This document shows positions 1 through 7,162 of a stretch of DNA of 10,270 bases, piece by piece (within the stretch, counting starts at the first letter, position 1; each line of letters begins with the position of its first letter). A program made the position numbers and the translations under genes. The notes under the pieces were generated by a model, which was not told the origin of the DNA, ran no database searches, and saw only the letters and a program-made list of their open reading frames with translations. Source of the stretch: Candidatus Phascolarctobacterium caballi (lineage in GTDB: Bacteria > Bacillota > Negativicutes > Acidaminococcales > Acidaminococcaceae); assembly GCA_018065225.1 (NCBI GenBank), contig JAGHTS010000247.1, positions 1-10,270 on the forward strand, in the 5' to 3' direction.

Positions 1-10
1 AAAATATAAT

Positions 11-16
11 GGGGGA
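11..16 (+). promoter_or_regulatory. Ribosome binding site of the LapA-domain gene
   Basis: A purine run GGGGGA lies 8 bases before the ATG at 25 and is the only plausible Shine-Dalgarno sequence there. It supports this ATG as the start. The gene's promoter is not visible and probably lies upstream of the window. Confidence 0.55.
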
Positions 17-24
17 TAATAGCG

Positions 25-411
25 ATGTGGTATTTAATAATTACTTGTATTATCAGTATAGGAGTTGCTTTGTTGGCATTGCAAAACGGGGCAACAACGC
101 CTGTGAACTTTATTCTTTGGCAGTTTGAGATACCTTTAATCTGTGTAATTTTGGGGTCGTTTTTGGCAGGGGCGTTGGTGTCCAGTATTGTTTTGCTGTA
201 CACAAAATTTAAACATCTGGTAAGTGATTTTAAAAGCAATCAGGAAATTACCCGTTTGAATAGGGAAATTGCTGGTTTGCAAAAAAATATCGCATTATTG
301 ACGGAGCCGGCAGAAACGGTTGTGATTAAAAATGACGATATAAAGGTGGAAGATGTCAAGACAACAGACACGGAACCGAAAAAAGAAGAAACAAAAATTG
401 CGGACAAATAA
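25..411 (+). CDS. LapA/DUF1049-domain small membrane protein
   Basis: A 128-residue protein with the layout of the LapA (DUF1049) family. A first hydrophobic helix spans about residues 2-20, followed by a short loop containing N-G-A-T-T-P-V-N-F. A second helix spans about 33-59, and a Lys/Leu/Glu-rich stretch at about 62-93 could form a coiled coil. The C-terminal tail (about 94-128) is highly charged and rich in Lys, Glu, Asp and Thr. The loop-then-second-helix pattern with a cytoplasmic coil is what I recognise as the family signature. In E. coli, LapA works with LapB in controlling lipopolysaccharide synthesis, but many Gram-positive relatives have no known role, so function here is open. 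The stop codon shares one base with the start of recJ (TAATG), which suggests translational coupling. The length is ordinary for the family. A generic membrane anchor is the main alternative. Confidence 0.72.
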   Translation: MWYLIITCIISIGVALLALQNGATTPVNFILWQFEIPLICVILGSFLAGALVSSIVLLYTKFKHLVSDFKSNQEITRLNREIAGLQKNIALLTEPAETVVIKNDDIKVEDVKTTDTEPKKEETKIADK

Positions 412-2732
412 TGTTTTTTAGAGATAAAATTTGGGATGAACAGAAATTTAATAAAGAAAAGGCAGGTTTTCTTGCCCAAGAGTTAAATGTAAGTCCTTTG
501 ATTACTGGGATTTTGTTAGGCAGGGGATTGAATACCGCTGATGAAATGCGGGAATTTCTTTATGGCAGGAAAGAGCCGTTTTACAATCCTATGCTTATGC
601 AGGATATGGAAAAGGCGTGTACCCGTATTGAGCAGGCATTGGCAAATGGCGAAAAAATCACTGTCTATGGTGATTATGATGTGGACGGTATCAGTGCGTC
701 CAGTTTGTTGTATTTGTATCTGCGTGATTGTGGTGCTAATGTTGATACATATATTCCCGAGCGTAAAAGTGAGGGGTATGGACTTAATGATGAAGCATTA
801 AAAACTATTTTTGCCGGCGGTACAAGTTTGCTGATTACGGTGGATTGCGGTATTAGTGCGGTTCATGAAGTAAGTAATAAGCCGGCGGGTTTGGATATTA
901 TTATTACCGACCATCATGCGGTGCCTTCTGTTGTGCCTGAGGCATTGGCGGTGGTTAATCCGCACCGCAGTGACTGCCAATATCCTTTTAAAGAATTAAG
1001 CGGGGTTGGTGTTGCTTTTAAGTTATGTCAGGCATTGGCACAAAGGCGTGGCAGTGATTGGTGCAAGTGGACAGAATTGGTGGCATTGGGGACTGTGGCT
1101 GATATTGTGCCGTTGGCAGACGAAAACAGGGAGATTGTCCGCCGTGGGTTGGCGGCAATGGCAACCACAGATTTGATAGGGTTAAAAGTGCTTATAAAAA
1201 ATTCTCTTGGGGAGGGGAAAGAGGTAACAGCGGAAAATATTTCTTTTGGTCTTGCTCCAAGATTAAATGCGGTGGGAAGGTTGGAACATGCCAAGTCCGC
1301 AGTTGAACTTTTGACAACTGATGATGAGAGCAGGGCTCAGGAAATTGCCAATTTTTTAAATGAAGAAAATTTGGAACGGCAGAAAATCAGTAAAGAGATT
1401 TTTGATGCGGCTGAGGCAATGTTGGCGGCAGAAAAGCATATTGATACAGCGATTGTTTTGGCATCGGAAGGTTGGCATCCCGGAGTTATTGGTGTGGTTG
1501 CATCACGGCTTACAGAAAAATATTATTTGCCTACATTGTTGTTCAGTATTGATAATGGCATGGCAAAGGGCAGTTGCCGCAGTATTCCCGGTTTGAACAT
1601 ACATGATGCTATTGCCAGTTTGGAAGATTTGGTTGAACAATATGGCGGGCATCATCAGGCGGCGGGCTTGACGATTAAAGAGGAAAACCTTCATGAATTT
1701 AAGGAAAAGTTTTTGCAATATGTAAAAGCAACACTCAAGCAGGAAGATTTTGAACAACACCAGAGGATAGATTATGTATTAAGTGACCAGCAGGGCATTT
1801 CCCTTAAAGATGTTAAAGATTTGGAATTGCTTGAGCCAAGCGGCTGTGAAAATCAGACACCTATTTTTGCGTATCGCAATGCCCGTTTGGAGCATATTCA
1901 GATAATGGGTGAAAACCGTAATCATTTGCGGTTTAATATATCTAAGGGAAATGATGATTATTGCGCAGTAATGTGGAACAGGGCTGATTTGTTAAGTTGC
2001 CTTAATGTTAACGGGACTGTTGCGGATATTACTTTTCAACCAAAGATAAATGAGTTTCGTGGTGAGGTATCTGTTCAATTACATGTATTAACATTGCATC
2101 AGCCAATAAATGTTTTTGATTTTCGGTATAGCAGGAATGACAAGTATTCGGTTTTGAGTGATATTTTGCGTATGGAAAATTATGTTGATATTTTTGTCAA
2201 TGGAGATATTGCAGGCAAAACAGAATTGTTTAAAGATAAATTGGGGGACAACAGCAAATATTTGCATTTCCACAATTTTAGTGATTTTGAAATGCCAAAA
2301 GGTGCTACAGTAGTATGTTTTGATTTGCCGGTTATGAAATTACGGGAATTTGTTGCCAAGTGTGGCAAGCAGGAAGTTGGGAATTTGGTTTTGCTGTACA
2401 ACAATAATGACTTATGGAAATTTAATGTTACACATCCTGATTTGCAAACGATGAGAAAAGCATATTTGTTGATAGACAGTTACTATAAGAGCCATAATGA
2501 ATTTGATTATAGACAGTTTTTGCAGGGGAAAAACAATTTCAGTGATGTGATATTTTTAATTTTGGCGGAGCTTGGACTGGTTGTGTTGGATGGAACGACG
2601 GTTAAAGAAGTTAAGTTTTTGAAAACAGATATTACTAATTCGGTATTGTATAAAAAACTTGAGCAGGAGCGTTCAAGTTTGGAAAAAATTTATACAGAAA
2701 ATATTCATTGTTCAAGAAGTGAGTTCTTTTAA
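411..2732 (+). CDS. recJ: Single-stranded-DNA-specific 5'-3' exonuclease RecJ
   Basis: RecJ degrades single-stranded DNA from 5' ends in recombination, mismatch and base-excision repair in the cytoplasm. The 773-residue protein carries the DHH phosphoesterase motifs in order: GDYDVDG at 87-93, VDCG at 144-147, DHH at 167-169, GTVADIVPL at 227-235 and PRLNAVGR at 283-290. A DHHA1 part follows, with WHPGVIGVVASRL at 355-367 and GGHHQAAG at 412-419. These residues bind the two metal ions and the DNA. An OB-like region (about 450-570) comes next, then a further domain to the C terminus, matching the extra C-terminal domain of Bacillus-type RecJ. The total length fits that longer class rather than the E. 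coli enzyme of about 577 residues. The start overlaps the previous stop by one base and has only a weak Shine-Dalgarno sequence, so translation is probably coupled. No motif is missing. Confidence 0.96.
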   Translation: MFFRDKIWDEQKFNKEKAGFLAQELNVSPLITGILLGRGLNTADEMREFLYGRKEPFYNPMLMQDMEKACTRIEQALANGEKITVYGDYDVDGISASSLLYLYLRDCGANVDTYIPERKSEGYGLNDEALKTIFAGGTSLLITVDCGISAVHEVSNKPAGLDIIITDHHAVPSVVPEALAVVNPHRSDCQYPFKELSGVGVAFKLCQALAQRRGSDWCKWTELVALGTVADIVPLADENREIVRRGLAAMATTDLIGLKVLIKNSLGEGKEVTAENISFGLAPRLNAVGRLEHAKSAVELLTTDDESRAQEIANFLNEENLERQKISKEIFDAAEAMLAAEKHIDTAIVLASEGWHPGVIGVVASRLTEKYYLPTLLFSIDNGMAKGSCRSIPGLNIHDAIASLEDLVEQYGGHHQAAGLTIKEENLHEFKEKFLQYVKATLKQEDFEQHQRIDYVLSDQQGISLKDVKDLELLEPSGCENQTPIFAYRNARLEHIQIMGENRNHLRFNISKGNDDYCAVMWNRADLLSCLNVNGTVADITFQPKINEFRGEVSVQLHVLTLHQPINVFDFRYSRNDKYSVLSDILRMENYVDIFVNGDIAGKTELFKDKLGDNSKYLHFHNFSDFEMPKGATVVCFDLPVMKLREFVAKCGKQEVGNLVLLYNNNDLWKFNVTHPDLQTMRKAYLLIDSYYKSHNEFDYRQFLQGKNNFSDVIFLILAELGLVVLDGTTVKEVKFLKTDITNSVLYKKLEQERSSLEKIYTENIHCSRSEFF

Positions 2733-2737
2733 TATTT

Positions 2738-2742
2738 GGAGA
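2738..2742 (+). promoter_or_regulatory. Ribosome binding site of rel
   Basis: GGAGA lies 10 bases before the ATG at 2753, inside the 20-base gap after recJ. It supports that ATG as the start. No promoter-like sequence or terminator is evident in this short gap, so rel is probably read from the upstream transcript. Confidence 0.6.
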
Positions 2743-2752
2743 AATAATTGAT

Positions 2753-4981
2753 ATGAATGACAAGGCAAATATAACTGAGTTAAGCGATGTTTTTACAGCA
2801 ATAAAAGAATATATGACGGATGAACAGGTTGAGTTTGTACGGACGGCGTATGAATTGGCAGAAAAAGCACATACGGGACAAACCCGTCTGTCAGGTGAGC
2901 CGTACATTATCCATCCTATTTGTGTGGCAGGTATTTTGGCAAATTTACAAATGGATGACAAATGTTTGGCCGCTGCCTTTTTACATGATGTGGTAGAGGA
3001 CACCAGCTATAGCAATGATGATATTAAAGCCAAGTTTGGGGATGAGGTTGCCAGATTGGTTGACGGTGTAACCAAATTGGGTAAATTGGAGTATGTGAGC
3101 AACGAAGAACAGCAGTTGGAAAATTACCGCAAAATGTTTTTGGCGATGGCAAAAGATATACGTGTGGTAATAGTAAAATTGGCAGACCGTTTGCATAATA
3201 TGCGGACGATGAAATATTTGCCTGTTAGCAAACAACAAAGAATTTCTAAAGAAACTTTGGAGATTTATGCACCGCTTGCAAACCGTTTGGGTATTCATAC
3301 AATTAAATGGCAGTTGGAAGATTTGGCATTTAGATACAATCAGCCGGAAGTTTATGCGGAGTTGCAGAAAAGTGTGCATATTAAGCGGCTGGAACGGGAA
3401 ACAATGGTAAATGATGCCATTGCAATAATGAAAAGCAAGTTGGCAGAAGCGAATATTGAATGTGAGATTCAGGGCAGACCTAAAAATTTTTATAGTATCC
3501 ACAAAAAAATGTTGCGTGACCATAAACAGATTGGAGAAATTTATGATTTGCTGGCAATAAGGGTTTTGGTCAAGACCGTACAGGATTGTTATGGGACATT
3601 GGGCATTGTGCACAGCATTTGGAGACCTATCCCCGGCAGAATTAAGGATTATATTGCGGTACCTAAATCTAACGGGTATCAGTCATTGCATACAACTGTT
3701 TTGAGTACGGGCGGACAACCTTTGGAGATTCAAATAAGAACTTATGAAATGCATCATGTTTCAGAATATGGTGTGGCGGCACATTGGCGATATAAAAAAC
3801 AGGGTAATTCTGAGCCGGGCAAAGATACAAAATTTGATGCCAAGTTAAACTGGTTACGGCAACTTTTGGATTGGCACGAAGAGGTAAATAATGCCAATGA
3901 ATTTGTAAACACAATTAAAACTGATATTTTTGGTGACGAGGTTTTTGTTTTTACACCTCGTGGTGATGTTATTGATTTGCCACAAGGGTCTGTGCCGATT
4001 GATTTTGCTTATCGTGTTCATACTGATGTGGGCAACCGTTGTGTTGGGGCAAAAATCAATGGGCGTATTGTAACTTTGGACACAAAACTTAAAAATGGTG
4101 ATATAGTTGAAGTCGTTACATCCAAAACAAGTACGGGTCCCAGCCGTGACTGGATGAAAATTTGCGGCAGTAATGATACACGTAATAAAATCCGTAATTG
4201 GTTTAAGAAAGAACGTCGTGAAGAAAATATTATTAAGGGCAGGGAGATGTTTGAAGAAGAAGTCAAGCATCTTGGATATGATATAAAAACTTTTGCCAGT
4301 CATGACAAGTTGGAAAAAATTTATTTGCGGATGCGGATAGAATCTGAAGAAAATATGTATGCAGCTATTGGTTATGGCGGCATTACATTAAATTCAGTTA
4401 TTGCCAAATTAGTAGAACAATATAAAAAAGAACAGCAGCAGAATAATCCGCAAAATTTGGCGCAACTTTTAAAAACTTTGAAACCCCGTGCCAGCAAGTC
4501 TGCCGCCAGTCATGGCATACTTGTGGGTGGTGAAGGCGGGCTGATGGTTAAATTGGCACGTTGTTGTAACCCTATACCGGGAGATGAGATTGTGGGGTAT
4601 ATTACAAGAGGCAGTGGAGTCAGTGTCCACCGTGCAGATTGTGTGCATGTGATGGCATATAATCCTAATGAACAGAAACGCATGATTGATGTCAAATGGG
4701 ATATAAGTTTGGATAATTTATACAAGGTTGATGTGATTATTGTGTCAGAAGACAGACCCGGAATGATGGGTGATATAATGACTGTAATTACAGATGTAAA
4801 ACTAAATTTATTTGAAGTTAATTCCCGGGTTGATAATGCGACTAAAACTGCAACAACTACTTTGGGTATTGATATTACAGCAGCAGAGCAGTTAGAATAT
4901 GTAATGAACCGTTTGCGTAGGATGAAAGGGGTATTTAGTGTAGAGCGTGCTATTGCCAGCGTGGGAGGCCAACATAAGTGA
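2753..4981 (+). CDS. rel: Bifunctional (p)ppGpp synthetase/hydrolase (Rel/SpoT family)
   Basis: Makes and degrades the alarmone (p)ppGpp in the stringent response. The 742-residue protein has the full long-RSH architecture. The N-terminal HD hydrolase shows H53, H78-D79, E82-D83 and the DRLHNMRT stretch at 145-152, all intact, so hydrolysis should work. The synthetase domain (about 240-345) has GRPKNFYSIHKK at 241-252, RIKD at 296-299, GYQSLHT at 308-314 and ExQ at 325-327. The R-x-K-D form is typical of bifunctional Rel/SpoT enzymes, whereas RelA-only enzymes carry E-x-D-D. A TGS domain (about 391-455), a conserved-cysteine region with CC at 604-605 and H626/C630, and an ACT domain (about 658-735) follow. 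These C-terminal parts sense uncharged tRNA on the ribosome. The stop overlaps the dtd start by four bases. Annotations may call it relA, but bifunctional 'rel' fits better. Confidence 0.96.
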   Translation: MNDKANITELSDVFTAIKEYMTDEQVEFVRTAYELAEKAHTGQTRLSGEPYIIHPICVAGILANLQMDDKCLAAAFLHDVVEDTSYSNDDIKAKFGDEVARLVDGVTKLGKLEYVSNEEQQLENYRKMFLAMAKDIRVVIVKLADRLHNMRTMKYLPVSKQQRISKETLEIYAPLANRLGIHTIKWQLEDLAFRYNQPEVYAELQKSVHIKRLERETMVNDAIAIMKSKLAEANIECEIQGRPKNFYSIHKKMLRDHKQIGEIYDLLAIRVLVKTVQDCYGTLGIVHSIWRPIPGRIKDYIAVPKSNGYQSLHTTVLSTGGQPLEIQIRTYEMHHVSEYGVAAHWRYKKQGNSEPGKDTKFDAKLNWLRQLLDWHEEVNNANEFVNTIKTDIFGDEVFVFTPRGDVIDLPQGSVPIDFAYRVHTDVGNRCVGAKINGRIVTLDTKLKNGDIVEVVTSKTSTGPSRDWMKICGSNDTRNKIRNWFKKERREENIIKGREMFEEEVKHLGYDIKTFASHDKLEKIYLRMRIESEENMYAAIGYGGITLNSVIAKLVEQYKKEQQQNNPQNLAQLLKTLKPRASKSAASHGILVGGEGGLMVKLARCCNPIPGDEIVGYITRGSGVSVHRADCVHVMAYNPNEQKRMIDVKWDISLDNLYKVDVIIVSEDRPGMMGDIMTVITDVKLNLFEVNSRVDNATKTATTTLGIDITAAEQLEYVMNRLRRMKGVFSVERAIASVGGQHK
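4963..4968 (+). promoter_or_regulatory. Ribosome binding site deciding the GTG start of dtd
   Basis: GGGAGG sits inside the last codons of rel, nine bases before the GTG at 4978. No ATG lies nearby in the dtd frame, and translation from this GTG gives the expected family N terminus (M-R-A-V-V-Q-R-V). The site therefore fixes an unusual start codon that overlaps the rel stop as GTGA. Confidence 0.75.
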
Positions 4982-5427
4982 GAGCGGTTGTACAACGTGT
5001 TGACAAGGCAAAAGTTGTTGTAAACGACAACGTTGCGGGAAAAATTGATAAAGGTCTTTTGGTGTTGCTTGGTGTTGCAGCAGATGATACAGAAAAAGAT
5101 TTGCGGTACATTGTTGACAAAGTCAGCGGTTTAAGAATTTTTGAAGACGCAGATGGTAAAATGAATTTGTCCGTTGCAGATGTGGGCGGAGGTATTTTGG
5201 CTGTAAGTCAGTTCACACTTTATGGAGATTGCCGTAAAGGGAAACGCCCGTCATTTGATATGGCGGCAAAAGCAGAAATGGCAAAAACATATTATGATAC
5301 TTTTGTTTTAGAATTAAAAAAACTGGGACTTGTTGTGGAAACAGGAATTTTTCAGGCACATATGTTGGTAGATTTGGTCAATAATGGGCCAGTGACGATA
5401 CTTTTAGACAGCAGAAAGCAGTTTTGA
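4978..5427 (+). CDS. dtd: D-aminoacyl-tRNA deacylase
   Basis: Hydrolyses D-amino acids (and glycine mischarged on tRNA-Ala) from tRNA, a proofreading step in translation. The 149-residue length is typical of DTD. The N terminus M-R-A-V-V-Q-R-V matches the family. The catalytic S-Q-F-T-L-Y-G-D motif is at 77-84, the R-K-G-x-R-P-S-F segment at 86-93, and the Gly-cisPro loop N-G-P-V-T at 136-140. That loop reaches across the dimer interface to reject L-amino acids. The residue before the glycine is Asn rather than the frequent Asp, which I treat as minor variation. The gene starts with GTG and overlaps rel by four bases, giving tight translational coupling. Placement of dtd directly after rel is common in Bacillota. 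Confidence 0.96.
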   Translation: MRAVVQRVDKAKVVVNDNVAGKIDKGLLVLLGVAADDTEKDLRYIVDKVSGLRIFEDADGKMNLSVADVGGGILAVSQFTLYGDCRKGKRPSFDMAAKAEMAKTYYDTFVLELKKLGLVVETGIFQAHMLVDLVNNGPVTILLDSRKQF

Positions 5428-5440
5428 TTTAAAGTTGGGT

Positions 5441-5446
5441 AGGAGG
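5441..5446 (+). promoter_or_regulatory. Strong ribosome binding site of the MBL-fold hydrolase gene
   Basis: AGGAGG is a perfect Shine-Dalgarno core four bases before the ATG at 5451, or five or six if the following G is counted in the pairing. It is the strongest ribosome binding site in the window and lies in the 23-base gap after dtd. Confidence 0.75.
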
Positions 5447-5450
5447 GAAA

Positions 5451-6071
5451 ATGAAAATTAAGAGTGTGGAAGTCGGACCGATTGGCACTAACTGTTATAT
5501 TGTGATAAATGAAAACAATGGGCAGGGAGTTGTGGTTGACCCCGGTGGAAGTGCAAATCGTATTGTGGAAGTTTTACAAAGGGAAAAAGTTGAAGTAAAA
5601 GGTATTTTTTTGACTCACGGACATATGGATCATATTGGTGCATTGGCGGAAATTAAAGAATTGACGCAAGCGCCTATATATATCAGCAAGGCAGATGAGC
5701 CGATGTTGGCAAATCCTGAAAGTAATTTGGCAGCATTTATGGGAACAGAATTACATTGCCCGCCAGCAGATAAAAATTATGGGCAAGGTGATGAGATAGA
5801 ACTGGCAGGAATGAAATTCAAAATTCTTGCTACACCGGGACATACACCCGGTGGGGTATGTATTGTTTGTGAAAATGCAGTATTTTGTGGTGATACTGTT
5901 TTTTGTGAATCTATTGGAAGAACAGATTTTCCGGGTGGCTCATATTCACAAATTATTGAAAGTATAAAAAATAAAATTTTGGTTTTGCCGCAAGAAACCA
6001 CTTTGTATCCGGGACATGGACCATCTACATCGGTTGATTGGGAAAAACGCCGTAACCCATTTTTACAATGA
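5451..6071 (+). CDS. MBL-fold metal-dependent hydrolase, glyoxalase II-like
   Basis: A 206-residue single-domain metallo-beta-lactamase-fold protein. The metal ligands are all present: T-H-G-H-M-D-H at 55-61, H131 in TPGHTPG, D148 in GDT and H189 in YPGHG. The R-T-D-F-P-G-G-S segment at 157-164 and the short length place it with the YcbL-like subgroup, which resembles glyoxalase II without its C-terminal substrate domain. Such proteins may hydrolyse thioesters such as S-lactoylglutathione analogues, but the substrate is unproven and many Bacillota lack glutathione. A gene of this type is commonly found after rel-dtd. It is separated from dtd by 23 bases and overlaps the next gene by four bases (ATGA). 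No signal peptide is visible, so it should be cytoplasmic. Confidence 0.88.
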   Translation: MKIKSVEVGPIGTNCYIVINENNGQGVVVDPGGSANRIVEVLQREKVEVKGIFLTHGHMDHIGALAEIKELTQAPIYISKADEPMLANPESNLAAFMGTELHCPPADKNYGQGDEIELAGMKFKILATPGHTPGGVCIVCENAVFCGDTVFCESIGRTDFPGGSYSQIIESIKNKILVLPQETTLYPGHGPSTSVDWEKRRNPFLQ

Positions 6072-7120
6072 AAACATTTTCTGAAGTTTACAAAAGCACA
6101 ACTTTTAAGGCAGGTGCCGCTATTATTGGTTCCTATTTGCTTTATATTTTGGCGGACTTTATGTTTCCGTTATTTTTGGCAGTGGGATTATCTTTTTTGT
6201 TGGCTCCGATTGCCAGACAGTTTGAAAAGCTTACGGTTGGAAAAGGCAAAATTCATATTTCCCGTGGTGTAGCGATTTTTTTAAGTTTTGTTGTTTTTGC
6301 AGCATTTGTTTCAGTTGTGGTAGCGGTTATTGCCCCGCCGCTCTTGGAACAAATGAATGAATTATTGAAAAACTTGCCTGAATATGCAAAGCAGGCACAT
6401 ATTTCTGATTGGCAGGCCATGGCTAAAAATGGCAATTATCCCACTTTACCAAGCAGTTTGCAAAATATTGCCGATTCGTTAATTGGTTGGCTTATGGGAA
6501 TGGTTGGCATAATGGTACGCGGACTCATTTCTTCCAGTATGGATATTGTGACCGGCATTGTCAGTTTGGTGGTTGTGCCGTTTCTCAGTTTTTATTTTTT
6601 GAAAGATTGGCAGGAACTTTGTGATATGTTTGTTGACCTTTTCCGTGTTCAGGACAGGGAAAAGGTTAAACAGGTGTTGCTGCATATTGGGACTACTTTG
6701 GCTGCTTATGTGCAAGGGCTGGGAAAACTTTGTTTGATTTCGGGACTTGCAATTTTAGCAGGTACACTTTTACTTGGCATGAAGTATTCATTGGTGTTTG
6801 GTTTTATTGCAATTCTGGCAGAAACGATACCAATTTTTGGACCGGTAGCAAGTGCGGCGGCTGCCATTTTTACCGCTTATAATAGCAGTATGAGTATGGC
6901 AGTAAATATTGCAGTTTTTTACGCGGTGTATTATATGATAGATGCCAATATTTTAATGCCCCGTATTATGGGCAAGTCAATTGATTTGCCGGCAGTAATT
7001 TTGTTGGTGGCATTGATGATTGGCGGAAAATTATTTGGTATCGTAGGTATGCTGTTTGCTGTCCCGGTGGCAGCGGTTTACCGTGTGCTATATAAAGAGT
7101 TGTGGCACTATGGCGATTAG
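6068..7120 (+). CDS. AI-2E/PerM family membrane transporter
   Basis: A 350-residue polytopic inner-membrane protein of the AI-2E transporter (PerM/YdiK/TqsA) family. Hydrophobic segments lie at about 16-50 (two helices), 67-90, 136-178, 211-238, 240-272, 275-302 and 307-340. A polar extracytoplasmic-type stretch at about 91-130 separates the third helix from the rest, as is usual in the family. The family signatures are P-I-F-G-P-V-A-S-A at 265-273 and, near the C terminus, P-R-I-M-G-K-S-I-D-L-P at 298-308 followed by G-G-K-L-F-G-I-V-G at 319-327 and A-V-P-V-A-A. Characterised members export autoinducer-2 or act as ion antiporters, so the substrate here cannot be assigned. The start overlaps the previous stop by four bases and has no clear Shine-Dalgarno sequence, so expression probably depends on translational coupling. 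In other Bacillota this slot often holds a hemZ-type gene. Confidence 0.87.
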   Translation: MKTFSEVYKSTTFKAGAAIIGSYLLYILADFMFPLFLAVGLSFLLAPIARQFEKLTVGKGKIHISRGVAIFLSFVVFAAFVSVVVAVIAPPLLEQMNELLKNLPEYAKQAHISDWQAMAKNGNYPTLPSSLQNIADSLIGWLMGMVGIMVRGLISSSMDIVTGIVSLVVVPFLSFYFLKDWQELCDMFVDLFRVQDREKVKQVLLHIGTTLAAYVQGLGKLCLISGLAILAGTLLLGMKYSLVFGFIAILAETIPIFGPVASAAAAIFTAYNSSMSMAVNIAVFYAVYYMIDANILMPRIMGKSIDLPAVILLVALMIGGKLFGIVGMLFAVPVAAVYRVLYKELWHYGD

Positions 7121-7122
7121 TG

Positions 7123-7131
7123 TGTTATAAT
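7123..7131 (+). promoter_or_regulatory. Candidate extended -10 promoter for hisS-aspS
   Basis: TGTTATAAT is a perfect extended -10 element (TGn followed by TATAAT) in the 42-base gap before hisS. Transcription would start near 7138, leaving a leader of about 25 bases that still contains the hisS ribosome binding site. No good -35 hexamer sits at 17 bases (TGGCAC, poor match), but extended -10 promoters often do without one. AT-rich chance matches are possible. Confidence 0.45.
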
Positions 7132-7150
7132 ATTAAGGTTTTTAAAAGAT

Positions 7151-7156
7151 AGGTGA
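7151..7156 (+). promoter_or_regulatory. Ribosome binding site of hisS
   Basis: AGGTGA lies six bases before the ATG at 7163. It supports this start, which also gives the conserved HisRS N terminus with P-R-G-T-K-D just inside. Confidence 0.6.
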
Positions 7157-7162
7157 AAAATA

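Noticed and set aside
5..10. Perfect TATAAT hexamer just before the LapA-domain gene
   Set aside because: A start site about 7 bases downstream would fall at or after the GGGGGA ribosome binding site at 11-16 and leave it out of the transcript. No -35 region can be seen because the window begins here. Probably chance in AT-rich sequence.
2981..3613. Long open frame of 210 codons on the - strand inside rel
   Set aside because: It lies wholly opposite a strongly conserved gene. Its translation is rich in Cys, Phe, His and Gln with no recognisable domain, as expected from the complement of this codon usage.
3638..3649. RIKD instead of RFKD in the Rel synthetase
   Set aside because: Still the R-x-K-D pattern of bifunctional enzymes. 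The Phe to Ile change is conservative and does not suggest loss of activity.
3854..4303. Open frame of 149 codons on the - strand opposite the Rel TGS region
   Set aside because: No family resemblance, no ribosome binding site that I could identify and low-quality composition. It is the mirror of a real gene.
4510..4995. Open frame of 161 codons on the - strand across the rel/dtd junction
   Set aside because: Opposite two conserved genes, with Ser/Thr/Ile-rich translation and no recognisable motif.
5383..5391. Asn-Asn-Gly-Pro in Dtd where Asn-Asp-Gly-Pro is common
   Set aside because: The Gly-Pro and Val-Thr that form the cross-subunit loop are intact, and the preceding position varies in the family as far as I recall. 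Not evidence of altered function.
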